The position numbers and the translations under genes are program-made. A DNA stretch of 64,000 nucleotides from Flaccisagitta enflata (lineage: Eukaryota > Chaetognatha > Sagittoidea > Aphragmophora), in contig OZ231127.1 in assembly GCA_965153355.1 (NCBI GenBank), positions 45,260,001 to 45,324,000 of the forward strand. Reading direction: 5' to 3'. The notes below the pieces were generated by a model. That model was not told where the DNA came from and did no database searches. It was given only the letters and a program-made list of their open reading frames with translations. Within the stretch, counting starts at the first letter, position 1, and the number at the start of each line of letters is the position of its first letter. Shown here in pieces: positions 21,704 through 35,907 of this stretch.

Positions 21704-21904
21704 AACCAGTGACGCGGGGTCACAATATCGTTGCGGGCGGGTAGGCAGGGGCAACCAACCCCCAACCATACCCTAACCTCCTACACACTCACAAACATTC
21801 ACAAGTAGTATCTAAAATGCTCGTTTTTCCCTTTTTGACTCGATTATTACCGGATGGGCGGACGGACAAAGCTTCTTATAGAGTTGCGTGACCGCAACTA
21901 AAAA
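21704..21904 (+). mobile_element. R1 element, GTGACGCGGGGTCAC subtype
   Basis: The 5' hairpin GTGACGCGGGGTCAC replaces the GGCCG...CGGCC hairpin of other copies. Box GTTGCGGGC; GGGTAGGCAGGGGC; terminus AGTTGCGTGACCGCAACT plus AAAAA. Same subtype as 34,259 and 49,322. Confidence 0.85.
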
Positions 21905-23065
<1,161 letters not shown>

Positions 23066-23072
23066 GAAAATC

Positions 23073-23499
23073 ATGCCAGCTTTCAAATAGCGACTTGTGA
23101 AATATGATATCTTTTTTTCAAGACAAGAAGGACTGTTTACCATCAAAAGTCTTCTCTTTCCCCTCCTCCTCCTCCTCATCCTCCTCCTTCTCCTCTTCTG
23201 CGTTCATCTTCATCTTTCACATCAAATTGTGCTTCAAGCCCGTCTTTTAGCGGCTAGTCATAATTGAAAGAGGGCAAAATTTGGGGTTCAGTAACGGATG
23301 CGCCATAGAATCCGCATCTCTCCCTCAACACGCCCTTAGTCAGTCCATCAGCCTTATTTCTGTTCTGCTTTCTGGCATCTTTAGAAATGATAATGATAAA
23401 TTAAGAATGATAGCAGCGGAGAATCAGGTGGGGCGTCCAGGAGATTCATGGGGTGCGAAACAAAGGAAAAAAATAGGATGGTAAATAAATCAAAGTATT
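23073..23499. other. unassigned stretch
   Basis: No gene recognised. Contains a short CCTCCT pyrimidine run at 23,160-23,200. Confidence 0.35.
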
Positions 23500-23615
23500 A
23501 GAAACGGTCGCGTTCAGGTGGTAAGGGGCAGTGATGAGAACGGTTCATCCATTATTGGGCCAGAGCAGTGATGCAAAAACTGCCCATGAACGCCAAAAAG
23601 GAAAGGTTACTGAAT
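23500..23615 (+). mobile_element. possible decayed R1 fragment
   Basis: GGTCGCGTTCAGGTGGTAAG, GGGCAGTGATG, then GGGCCAGAGCAGTGATGCAA and GCCAAAAAGG follow the order of the R1 5' half (compare 7,319). Termini are not preserved. Confidence 0.4.
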
Positions 23616-23820
23616 AGAGGAGGGATATTACAAAATCCACCCTAACAAAAATGTAATAGAGAGTTTTTTTGCGTTTTTGCACCCTACATGGGTTGCACTA
23701 AGCTAAAAAAAAAAGTTGACCAAGGTATGAACTCTGTAATGGCGCTGGTTGGGCCGTATGTAAATGCATGAAAAATAGGGCGAAAATGGTAAATATTCAT
23801 GTATAGAAAATTTTGAAATA

Positions 23821-23997
23821 CAGTTGAACCCTGCTCTAACGGACCCGCCAGCAACAGAATTCCACATATAACAGATGCAAATTCATAGTCCCTTTAAGTA
23901 GTTTTCTTTTATTTCTTACGTTGGCAATAACAGAATTCCGCTTATAACAGATAAAACTTGTTGGTCCCTTGAGATCCGTTAGAGCGGGGTTCAACTG
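23821..23997. mobile_element. pogo/Tigger-like MITE, 177 bp
   Basis: Terminal inverted repeats CAGTTGAACCCTGCTCTAAC (left) and its partner CAGTTGAACCCCGCTCTAAC (right, minus strand), extending to CGGATC/CGGACC. TA precedes the left end; the right flank is AAT, so that copy of the TA is mutated. Inner direct repeats AACAGAATTCC..TATAACAGAT occur at 23,853 and 23,931. The CAGTTGAACC start is typical of pogo-group elements (established pattern; assignment is inference). Confidence 0.8.
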
Positions 23998-24344
23998 AAT
24001 GTACAAAAGTATAAAATAACTTTGTATACAATCTCTTAATTGTATATTTGTATTCATCCCTAATATTCTCATGAGGATTGACCAAAAGAAAGACTATTTA
24101 GGTGACCTGAACAGCCTATCAACAACTTAATTTTCATAATATAATGTTTAAGTTTGAACCAAAATTTTCTATCAATGAAAACAATGGCTCAAAATACCTA
24201 GCTTATAAAATGATCACCAGAAGCTTCAGCATCTATACTGTTTCTCAGACAATGGAAATCCCACATTTCAATAGAGAAAATTGTAATATAAGTATTAAGA
24301 AAAAACTTTACATCAATTGTCATGAAAGCGATTACATTTTAGAT
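23998..24344. other. unassigned AT-rich stretch
   Basis: Nothing recognised; lies downstream of the broken CXC gene. Confidence 0.35.
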
Positions 24345-26592
24345 CTAGTCTTCTTCAGAATCACTCTCATCTTCATCTTCTACATAGGTGCTGTCATTTG
24401 AACATGAGGAACCTCTACAATGCCCACAAGCCATTGAACATTTCAATCCATGTTTCTTGCAAGTGCATCTTGCAGTTGCACAATCAGTGGTACAATTGCA
24501 TTGAATGATCTTTAAAAGCTCAGCAGGGGCTGGTGGCATATCTGTCAGTACTGGATGCAACCCAGTATCTTTGCGGACCCATCCCCACTCCTCCGCTAGC
24601 AAATCACATTGAGGGTCCTTCCATTGATTTGTTTGCAGGAAGACTCGCCTGCTATGAAACTTAGCAGCAGCAGAGGTGTGAGGCAGAACTTAAGGGTCCA
24701 CTTGTGTCAAGCTTGTGGCAACTTTGTTGCAATACTACCTAGGAAAAAAGTATATCTACACCTGGGATACAATATGATTTAGTGACCTAATATTTATTTA
24801 ATGATTATACAAAAAGTACTAATATATAAAATAACTTGCTTTTTAATTAAAAATTCTTTTCAAAGTTTTTGGAAGCAATATCTAAAGCCATTCTAACTTA
24901 TTATAGAGGATATGGTGTTAACACTCTTAGGCAAATTTATAATTTAGGAAGAAGTTTATATTCATATCTGCCATTTCGAAACATACAAAACCACAGAAAC
25001 CAGAATGAGTTCATCTTCTAGATTTTTTGATAAAGATAATTCTGTTTTTTTTAAAAATTGTACTAGCTGCTCTAGAAGCGGAGATATGTTGATTTAAAGC
25101 TGTCTATAATTTCTGCATTCTGCTGTTTTTTATATTTTTTTGATTTTGAAAATGAATGTCTTTTACATTTTCGCTTGTAATTTTTAAACGGTTTAAGATA
25201 CAGCAACCAGATTGAACTCATTTTGAAGATTTTTTTATAAGGTTTAATTTGTTTGTTTTTTTATAACTTATCTAGCATTTCTAGAACCGGAGATATCCTT
25301 GGTAGAAGGTGTAGATATACTTTTTTCCTAGATAGTACTTCTTGTATCGCAGTCCATCTAAGGTATCTGATTTCTTCCCATTGTACATAACAACAAATGC
25401 TGCTTCACCAGCATGATCTATCTGGGCCTGAGTGGCATTTGGATTGTCAAAGACTATTGCAGCTTGCTAGAGAGATTTGTTTTCTCTGAATATCTTTGCC
25501 ATATTGAGGCAAATGATGTAACAGGACGACAAGTAAATCTGTGTCATCTCCAATCAAAACTGTATCCATGGAGGATGCTGACTCAATTGCCTTTTGGACA
25601 ATGAGAAGGTCTGCATCTGCTTTTTCATAAAAAACCTGGCAGCCTTGATTTGTGAGTTTGGTGCCAAGAAAGTCAATGAATTGTTGTTTGTTTTTTGAGT
25701 CACTGAGGAATACCTCTTTTGTGACAGTTAGATTCATATCCAAACTGAATGTGATGCTAACTCCTTTTTTTTCTCCTTTAAACGGCGTTTATGAGTCATA
25801 TCTTTGGTTGTAAATTCTTTATATCCATCAAAAACAACCACAGCTTTACCACAATTGGTAGCAACATACTTACTGTATGTTTCTAAGATGCTTTCATAGG
25901 GAGCACCTCGTGACCATGGAATTCTGTGCAGCAGAGCGCCTCCATCGAGTACAAACCTGACACCATCAGGAATGGAAACTGTATTTTGATTTACAGCTGA
26001 CCATATTGTATCTGCAAGAGTGGACTTTTGGGCCTCGTGAAGTAATTCAGGAGTTTCAGCAAGAGCCTTGGGGATGGTGGTTAATTCATGCTTGAAAATA
26101 GTTTCTGGATCAATATTGTCAGTCCTCTCAGCTGCAACAGCAAGTTTTTGAAACAAGATATGTGGCTCAAACTGCACAATTTCTCCATTGACTTTGATAC
26201 CATTTTTGCTTCCCATGGTTACTGCCTGATCTTTCCTCTTAAAAGAAAAATCACTTACTTTCTCTCCAACCATCTTTTGTAAAATGCTTTCACCAATGAC
26301 TTGAGCATTGTTGCAATTGACTGATGGGTTTGCATGAACACTATTGGCAATGTTGCAGAAAACATCTCTGTACTCAAATGGATTTCTTTCATGCAAGAAT
26401 TCAGCTACAAGCTGTGTATCTTTCCAATCACGACTAATCCTAGATGGTCCCATCTCAGTATGCTGCTCTCCACTTTTTCTGGTGGTATTTGCACAAAATG
26501 GCATTGAAAGAGTCCATACATTTCTCTGCTCTTCACTCGTGCCACTCCTATGTGTCAATCATCCACTGGTCTTCAAATTGCGCATAAGACAT
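24345..26592 (-). pseudogene. broken PIN/flap-nuclease-like gene with CXC cysteine cluster
   Basis: Reading on the minus strand, three in-order protein segments belong to one gene. Segment 1 (26,558-25,734) has NPF, FVLDGGALLHRIPWSRGAPY and AVVVFDGYKEFTTKD...HKRR. Segment 2 (25,763-25,447) has EKADADLLIVQKA and VLIGDDTDLLVVLLHH. Segment 3 (25,457-24,345) has VFDNPN...LRYKKY, then WGWVRKD and a C-terminal cluster C-x-C-x3-C-x4-C-x-C-x6-C-x3-C-x2-C-x4-C with an acidic tail. The spaced acidic motifs resemble the FEN/PIN nuclease active-site order, and the cysteine cluster resembles Tesmin/TSO1 CXC domains; both are inferences by eye. Similar predicted proteins are common and multicopy in invertebrate genomes, so a mobile-element origin is likely. 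Lesions: a frameshift in an A8 run near 25,768, a frame change near 25,455, an in-frame stop after TQVDP (about 24,690), a probable frameshift near the start (an ATG at 26,592 leads out of frame), and a 601-bp insertion at 24,735-25,335. Confidence 0.7.
24735..25335. mobile_element. TA-flanked TIR element, 601 bp, inserted in the CXC gene
   Basis: Ends are inverted repeats of about 29 bp: CTACCTAGGAAAAAAGTATA (left) and CTATCTAGGAAAAAAGTATA (right, minus strand). TA flanks both sides (24,733-24,734 and 25,336-25,337). Removing the element plus one TA restores codons across the junction (RYKKY then CNKV), which fixes the borders. Inside, about 100 bp is directly repeated (24,985-25,100 and 25,195-25,302: AACCAGA..GA, GATTTTTT, CTCTAGAAGCGGAGATAT/TTCTAGAACCGGAGATAT). 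No transposase frame, so non-autonomous; mariner-like by the TA target, superfamily unproven. Confidence 0.85.
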
Positions 26593-26884
26593 TGTTTGTT
26601 GATTGACTGATTGATTGGTTGACCTGTTTCTTTGTTTTTTGCGCGGTTTGTTATGTCATAAGGTTTTTAAAGTCTTTTTAAACTAATCTAGCTCAAAATT
26701 TTTCAATTAATCACAGGATATCATAAAAATTTGGGAATTCTACCAATAATGGCGGCTGTTGCTGTGAGGAAAAAAGTTGTAAGCATTGGTCACTTTTCAC
26801 CAAGCTTTTGTCTTCAGTCTTTTTTTCATTTATTATATCAAATCAAAAGTTATTGTAAAAATTGATTGCACTGAAAATTGGAGA
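26593..26884. other. upstream region of the CXC gene
   Basis: AT-rich, no motif I can assign. A GATTGATTG run lies near 26,603. Confidence 0.35.
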
Positions 26885-27320
26885 AAAATAGAACTGAGCA
26901 AAATAAGCTAGATAAGCTTGAATACTTAAAATCATTTATCAAAACAACCAGTTATGCTCACTGACATGCTTTTTTGTATTTGCACACTCAAACACGTGTC
27001 CAAATATCTATTCATTTATTCCATTTAAAATCAGAAAAAAACTTAGCCAAATGAGCTAAATGAGCTAGATTACTCAAAAACATTCACACGGATGAGCAGC
27101 CATGCTCATGAATATGTTTTCTTGTATTTGCATGCTCAAATATGCATCAAAACATTTATCTATCTATCCCATTTATAATAAAAAAGAAACTGAGCTAAAT
27201 GAGCTAAATGAGCTAGAATACAAAAAAACACCCTGACAGATGAGCAGCTATGCTCAAAAAAGATTTTCTTATATTTGCATGCTCAAACAAATATAGATAC
27301 ACTCCTTTATTGATCCTACA
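26885..27320. repeat. three tandem units of about 140-147 bp
   Basis: Each unit contains AACTTAGCCAAATGAGCTAA-like, GCTAGA, ATGAGCAGCYATGCTCA, TTTTCTTGTATTTGCATGCT-like, CAAA and TATYCATTTATTCCATTTA-like blocks in the same order. Units begin near 26,885, 27,032 and 27,180 and have diverged at many sites. Confidence 0.75.
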
Positions 27321-28947
27321 TAAAATCATAAAAAATCGAGGAAAAAATCAATTTGAATTTTTCAAAAATAAATCTTTAAAAAATCATAATGCAAAAAATA
27401 TTTGTTATAGAGAGTTCTACTTGGCGCCAAATGAAAGAGAATTATCAAATTTACTTACCCTATTAATTTCATTGGAAGGCTCATTTGCCTGGATGAGATA
27501 CTAAACTTTCACACAAGAAAATTAAAACTCTCTGGAATATGTCAAAAAGTCAAAGACTGACTTCAACTTTTTTCCCCATAAAAAAAATTGTCTTGCCGAT
27601 ATGTTGGTCAACTTTTTTTTACTTGATAAAGTAACCCTTGAGGAACATGGAACCACCAAAAAACTTTCTATTACATTTTTGTTAAGGTCGGGTCAGCTAA
27701 TTTGCTTTGATCCCTCCTCTAGAAGGACCATTCATCCGAAAGATGGACCTACCGCTTCTAGCGTTGCATGCGACAAAAAATGCAAGTGAAGAAACTGAAA
27801 CAAGGTGGAAAAAATATCCACTGGATTAAGGTTACTGCGACTGAAAAATATGGCTTAAAAGATTTAAGAAATCACCTCAGACCTAGTCAAACGTTTGTTT
27901 CATTCAAACTGAAGTTTTCTCTTTGCCTTTACGTAAACATGATCATCTTTAGAATGCATGAGAACATTTCTGGTCAGGAGCAATTCATAAATCAACACAT
28001 GGCAGAACTTGGCACAGAAATGACCTTTGAAAACAGGAAATAAAGTTTGGACTAAAGATGTCTACGAAGCACACATTGATGAAAATCATTCTGATAATAC
28101 AGAAGCATCAAAGTATTCAAAAAATGTAATTGTGATGTAAGTTTTGTATTCTTAATGCTAAACTTTGTTTGGTCAGATGGTCGGGCAAGGATCACAACAG
28201 TAGGCTTGTTGGAGTGTAGAACTGCTGTGTGTAGGTATAACTAGCAAATGTAGGATTAGTGGGAGGACCCCAGTTGGTCAGTTCGTCTCTCTGTCGGTCC
28301 ACAAAACCTATTGGCTGAGGGCAAATTGCCCCCTGACATTTCTGATCGGTAATTCGATTTCCCATTTGTCTTATGCGTACACATTCTTACCCAGTCTAAT
28401 GAGGGAAGTCTGTGGTGGCATGAAGCGGACTATCTTGTTTGCGAGCTAGTGTTGGAACTTTTTGAATTCGCAGTTTCTTTTTTTTTTCTTGTTCCCAAAA
28501 TTTCATTCATGCAGTATTCATTATTTTATTTATTTCTTTTTATGTGGTGTCCAAAATTTATGACGCATTCTTGGCAAAGAATTGGAATTTAACCAGATTC
28601 TTAGAAAAATTCGATAAACGTGTTCTGACATTTACAAATTCACCCATTTCATTCATTTGCGCATGACTCGTTTTAGTATAAGTCACAGCGTAAAGGATAT
28701 TAGGTCATGCTCCTGCATAAAACTTACTCAAACACAGTGATAAAAAAAACTAGTTCCTCTCCCCAACTGCCCATCCCCCTCTCTATCGATTTCCATTAAT
28801 TTGAATGACTAAGGTTCCATTCTTCGCCGCCGTACCCACACACAGTCCTACCAATGTTCCAGGTAGAAAATGAATAGTGAATAATCATTTCTTTGATTTA
28901 TTTGATCGTTCTCATGATCTCGCATTTTGTGAAACATCCCTGTGAGA

Positions 28948-28950
<3 letters not shown>
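27321..28950. other. unassigned, no supported gene
   Basis: Short frames of 60-90 codons occur (27,250-27,504, 27,601-27,789, 27,768-28,043), but none has a domain, a neighbour or splice context that supports it. No repeat family recognised. Confidence 0.35.

Positions 28951-29012
<62 letters not shown>
28951..29012. repeat. (TC)n microsatellite
   Basis: Pure CT dinucleotides. Confidence 0.97.
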
Positions 29013-29015
<3 letters not shown>

Positions 29016-29128
29016 CATATTTTCTGTTCGTACATGTCTCTCCCCCTGACTCTTTCTCGCTCTTTGTCAATCGTGAAATACCTCACCTGAACTTTTTTGG
29101 CATCAAGACATGTTCCCATTGGAGGGGC

Positions 29129-29366
29129 TTTTTAGTCGCTGGCTAAGCGACAATATAAGAGGGTGTGTCCGTAGGGAGGTAGGAAGGTAGGTAACACGAA
29201 ATTTGAGATGACGCAAAATCGACTGAAATAGTGATTTCTGCGCATTTCTGTCCCTGCCCAGCCACAACAAAGCCCCCGCCGTGCGCGAAACTGCCCCTGT
29301 CTACCAGCATTACTGCCCCTGCCCACCCGCCAGCGAGTACTTATTGGCCGTGTTTCCGGCCTTGTT
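29129..29366 (-). mobile_element. R1 element, TCGCTGGC arm variant
   Basis: In minus orientation it starts AACAAGGCCGGAAACACGGC with box ACTCGCTGGC, and ends in hairpin GTCGCTTAGCCAGCGACT plus AAAAA. The right arm GCCAGCGA is the complement of TCGCTGGC. The usual GACC tract is replaced by CCTACCTTCC. GGGTGGGCAGGGGC motifs occur twice. Confidence 0.85.
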
Positions 29367-30342
<976 letters not shown>

Positions 30343-30380
30343 CACACACACACTCACATACACACATACACACACACACA

Positions 30381-31019
<639 letters not shown>

Positions 31020-31257
31020 AGAAATTAAAATATTTGTTGACCTTTGAGAGCAATACATGAATTTGTACACTCAGTTTCCTGGCCCCTTTTGAATTGGGAG
31101 GGGGCGGGCGAAGAAAGTGCTCTGTGCAGTGTGCACCAAGTTTGGAAAATACAACACTACGCGCCATTAGTAAAAAAAAGACCGCTATGAAAATGGGAAA
31201 ACAAATTCTGCGTCAAATTTGAAATGATAGCAGTATTCATTGGATGGCTGATATCCA

Positions 31258-31833
31258 AACAAGGCCAACACCTATAAGTCGCGTGCGAGACTTAAATAAT
31301 TACTTTATTACATAACCACATAACTAAAATGACTTTCATTGAATTCAATTGATATAAGATGACTTAAAATGATTTAAAATGACCTAAAATGACTTAAAAT
31401 GACCTAAATTGACTTGAATTGACCTAAAATGACTAAAATGACCCAGTGACTAAAATGACTTAAATTGACTTAAATTGACTTAAAATGACTTTAAATGACT
31501 TTAAATGACTTAAATTGACCTAGAATGACTTAAATTGAACTTAACTGACCTGAATTGACTTAAATTGACCTAAAATCACTAAAATGCTGAAAACTATTAA
31601 AATAACTCAAATGACATAAATTGACTTAAACTGACTTTGAATGACCCAAAATGACTTAAAATGATCTAATTTGACTTTAAATGACCTAATTTACTTAAAA
31701 TGAGTTAGAAAGAATAAAACGGATAAAAAAAGTAAAGTGTGACCGACCGACCGACCGACCGACCAACCGACCGACCGACCGACCGACCGACGGACAAAGC
31801 GGGGTGTAGAGTCGCGTAGCACGCGACTAAAAA
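31258..31833 (+). mobile_element. R1 element carrying TGACTTAAAT minisatellite
   Basis: Starts AACAAGGCCAACACCTATAA with box AGTCGCGTGC. The interior is a 10-bp minisatellite (TGACTTAAAA/T, about 31,310-31,710), then a long (GACC)n tract, and the 3' terminus AGTCGCGTAGCACGCGACT plus AAAAA. Overall plan identical to 14,440-14,775 with a different minisatellite. Confidence 0.9.
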
Positions 31834-33011
31834 CTTACTGGCCCTTCTTTAGTGTTGGTTCGTGCAAGTGGTAGAGGCGTTCAACAAATTACGAATATCC
31901 AGCGCCAAAATCCCTTCTGATACTCCTCCTCCTCCTCCTTCATCACCTCCTTCTATACCTTGGGGGGTACAGCGCACCACTGGATAAGGGCCTTTTTCCC
32001 GCAAAGATATACAACACGATCGGGGGTTGTACGAAACGGCTCAAGGAGATGGGCGGGCACCTTCCGTCATGGGGGGTGCCGATCTTGAGGTTCTCTTTTT
32101 CTACTTCTCTTTCTTTGTCTCTCTCTCAGGATGTATGTAAGTCTTTGTCTACCTCTCTTCCTCTATTCTTTTTTTTTTTTTTTTATCTCATCAATCTCTC
32201 CGTGTCCAAACTCATGCGCTGATGAACCATAAATCATAATCCTTCTTCGTTGATCTCAATCTAAAGAGGATGGACGCAGTTCATCATTAATAGAATGCAA
32301 ATACGTACTTGGCTGGGCTTGTATACCTAATGGAGACATTGCCAGCGATGCATGGCAGAAATATTGCCAGGGCTGTCAAGTTTCATGGGTGTTTGACAAA
32401 TTGCGCAGGTTTTTTAGAGCATGCCCGAGCGTCAGTGTTCTTTTTTTGCATCCAGGCTCCAGAGATTTGCTAGCGGAGTCCGACTGGCTCTCTCAATTTA
32501 GTCACGGAAGTGTGAATCTACATTTTCATTTCATTTGTGGACTGAAAAAAATGAAAAAAAGATGCCTCTTTTTAAAATCATCTACTCTTTAAGTATATCA
32601 TATCTTACATTCCAGATAAAACTGATAAAAAAAAGATAAAAAAATCTCTCCTCCGAAGTGCAAAATTAGCACTGAGAAGGTTACCTGAAGCAAGGTCGTT
32701 AATTGATGTTCAGGTTCTTCCTAAAGATTTTGAAATGTTTTCACTCTATATAAAGCGCTAAGTAAAGCTACTTTCAAACCAGCTGATTTGGCTTTTCTGA
32801 AGGCCAGCTTTTTATTGGTTTTAGTTATATTGATATGGGCTTAATCAATCAACCAGAGTTATATTAATACCAGGCCCTCTGGTTTTCTGCCAAGCTCAAC
32901 GACAATACGAATATGAATACAAAAAATTCACTATGTCCCAGCCCCCTTAATTGAGGAAAAGGATCAAAACTGGCGACCCTATTCTCACTGTTTAAAGGAA
33001 GAACCTAAAGC
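31834..33011. other. unassigned, no supported gene
   Basis: A GGGGGGTACAGCGCACCACT block with related GGGGGTTGT/GGGGGGTGCC motifs lies at 31,960-32,080. No coding or RNA gene recognised. Confidence 0.35.
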
Positions 33012-33296
33012 TTTGGTTTTTCTGAAAGCTGATGGTCTAAGGTATTGAGTGAACACAAAATTCCAAACCAAGTGATTCATAACAAAACCGCCAATTGATA
33101 TCTTTAAATTGCATGTGGTGCGATAGCTCTGTTGATAGAGTGATGAACTTGAGAAAGTAAATTTCTCTCTCTTCAGTGTCACAGGTTCAAATCCCGAGTG
33201 GTGCTGCACTTTTTTTCTTTTTGGTCAACAGTTAGAGCTAGAGGAATAAAACTATATTCACTCAAAGCTCTTGCTCATCAGCTTTCAGAAAAACCA
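33012..33296. mobile_element. TIR element enclosing a tRNA-like promoter
   Basis: The left end TTTGGTTTTTCTGAAAGCTG (33,012) and the minus strand of the right end ATGGTTTTTCTGAAAGCTGA (33,277-33,296) form an inverted repeat that extends, imperfectly, to TTGAGTGAA about 45 bp in. The enclosed 190 bp contains the tRNA-like segment at 33,117. A related TTTGGCTTTTCTGAAGG occurs at 32,788. Family unknown. Confidence 0.55.
33117..33208 (+). ncRNA. tRNA-like segment with Pol III A and B boxes
   Basis: A-box-like TAGCTCTGTTGATAGAGT forms a D-arm, and B-box GGTTCAAATCC follows about 53 bp later. The putative anticodon stem ATGAA/TTCA is separated by an over-long loop, and the acceptor and T stems do not pair well, so this is not a working tRNA gene. 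A SINE head or decayed tRNA is the likeliest reading. Confidence 0.45.
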
Positions 33297-33956
<660 letters not shown>

Positions 33957-34145
33957 TTATAGCAATATGTCTAATACGCGTTTTCAACTAATGTCCCTGA
34001 CGTCTGTCCACTTACGCCACTGTTCATAGTACGTTATACAATATACATTGCCTACTGCTACTTCACGTAAGCCGCATCCACAGTTTTTGCGTCATTCAGC
34101 ATGCACGAAAATGTAGAATACCACAAAAATGTAAAGGGCGAGACT

Positions 34146-34490
<345 letters not shown>

Positions 34491-34597
34491 AAGAAAGAGA
34501 GAAATGGAAAGAGACAATGTTTAGTGTTGTTATAAAAGCAAGAGAAGGATTTGTGCGAAGAAAAAACAAAATCCAATAACCTGAGAAGCAAAGATTT

Positions 34598-34600
<3 letters not shown>

Positions 34601-34674
<74 letters not shown>
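34601..34674. repeat. (TC)n microsatellite
   Basis: Pure CT dinucleotides. Confidence 0.97.
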
Positions 34675-34677
<3 letters not shown>

Positions 34678-34965
34678 TTCACTGGGTCTGTCGTTGTCTC
34701 GCTTCTATAACAACACTAAACATTGTCGCTACCAAATCAAAGGAAGTTTGTCTAAAGGATTAATTTGGCCTTTTCTTTTCGTCGACCGACGGCCCCTTGG
34801 ATACCTCCTTTTTTTTGCCGTCTTATTCGATCTAGGTAGTGCTCCTAAAGATCTACACTCTCGATAAGATAATGCCGCGTCATAACAGTGACTGCTAGTA
34901 TATCTGGAATTCAAATACAGGTCTCAGCTTACCAAATTTTTAATACATTGCGGTTGTTGTATTCC
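34675..34965. other. unassigned stretch
   Basis: TATAACAACACTAAACATTG (34,707) is the inverted match of CAATGTTTAGTGTTGTTATA (34,516), a 20-bp inverted repeat around the (TC)n array. Confidence 0.6.
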
Positions 34966-35497
34966 TTATAAGCATGAATGTAGGGACGCCACGTCCTCTA
35001 CGTCCATGGACATGATAAAAGTCGGTCTTGGAAAGCAAGTCGGTCTTGAATTAGAAGTGATTCAAGGTTGAAAAATGGAAAATTTCTCTGAAAAACAGCC
35101 TAGAAAGAGAAAAATTTTACTGAGTTTGTTTGAATTATCACAAAAAAGCCTTTAGATGGAAGAATCTCATTCAAGAATGATGCAAATAGTAAGAAAATTA
35201 TAATCTTTTTATGTTTACATTTTTAGTCGCGTGCTACGCGACTCTACACCCAGCTTTGTTGGTCGGTTGGTCGGTCTGTCAGTCACACTTTACTTTTTTA
35301 TGATTTTTATTTTTTGACCTTACTGCTCCCGCCCAAATGGTCTAGTGAGCTCAAATATAGCCCCTGCCCACCTGCACGCGACTTTGGTAGCCGTGTATCC
35401 GGCCTTGTTTACAAAAATCCGACTTGATTCTGACTCGGTCTTGAAATGCTAAGTGGACGTGGCAAATTTAAGAGCTCCCCTACATCCATGCTTATAA
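34966..35497. mobile_element. TIR element interrupted by R1
   Basis: The left end TTATAAGCATGAATGTAGGG and the minus strand of the right end TTATAAGCATGGATGTAGGG match. Secondary inverted blocks (GCCACGTCC...; GTCGGTCTTG/TCGGTCTTGA) occur further in. The R1 copy at 35,220-35,409 is inside; without it the element is about 340 bp. TTATAA could be part of the ends or a target duplication. Confidence 0.65.
35220..35409 (-). mobile_element. R1 element nested in a TIR element
   Basis: In minus orientation it starts AACAAGGCCGGATACACGGC with box AGTCGCGTGC, and ends AGTCGCGTAGCACGCGACT plus AAAAA. Confidence 0.9.
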
Positions 35498-35784
35498 GAG
35501 CTGTATGATTCCTACTGTAAAACTATCAGTAATGGCGACTATCGTCGACCGAAAAAAATGCTAAAGGAGTTTATGAGTCCGGTTTGGCCGGCTTGCATGC
35601 TTAAATCATCATAAACCATTTGCTCATATTGAGTCCCTCTCCATAGACTCCGCACCATGAAGAAAAGGGAAATTTTTTGTAACAATACATAAATATCTTT
35701 TTATTCTTTTCGATCAATACTTTAATCTAGTTGTTTAAGCATTACTTTCGGCAACATTTCAAAATGTATTCCTAAATAAACATC
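35498..35784. other. unassigned stretch
   Basis: Nothing recognised. Confidence 0.3.
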
Positions 35785-35907
35785 TTTTAGTGGCATACAC
35801 CCTGCTATATCTTTAGCGTCACTGCCCCTGCCCTAATGCTCTATCAACTCAAATGCTGCCCTTGCCCACCCACACGCGACTGGGGTAGTCATGTATCTGG
35901 CTTTGTT
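35785..35907 (-). mobile_element. truncated, decayed R1
   Basis: The 5' half is clear in minus orientation (AACAAAGCCAGATACATGAC, box AGTCGCGTGT, GGGTGGGCAAGGGC). The 3' end is reduced to TTTTAGTGGCATACACCC without a hairpin. Confidence 0.6.

Noticed and set aside
21711-21725. GTGACGCGGGGTCAC as a transcription-factor operator
   Set aside because: It recurs only as the 5' hairpin of one R1 subtype, so it is element structure.
27250-28043. Small protein-coding gene
   Set aside because: Three short overlapping frames without splice, domain or composition support.
33117-33208. Functional tRNA gene
   Set aside because: Acceptor and T stems do not pair and the anticodon loop is too long; kept only as a tRNA-like segment.
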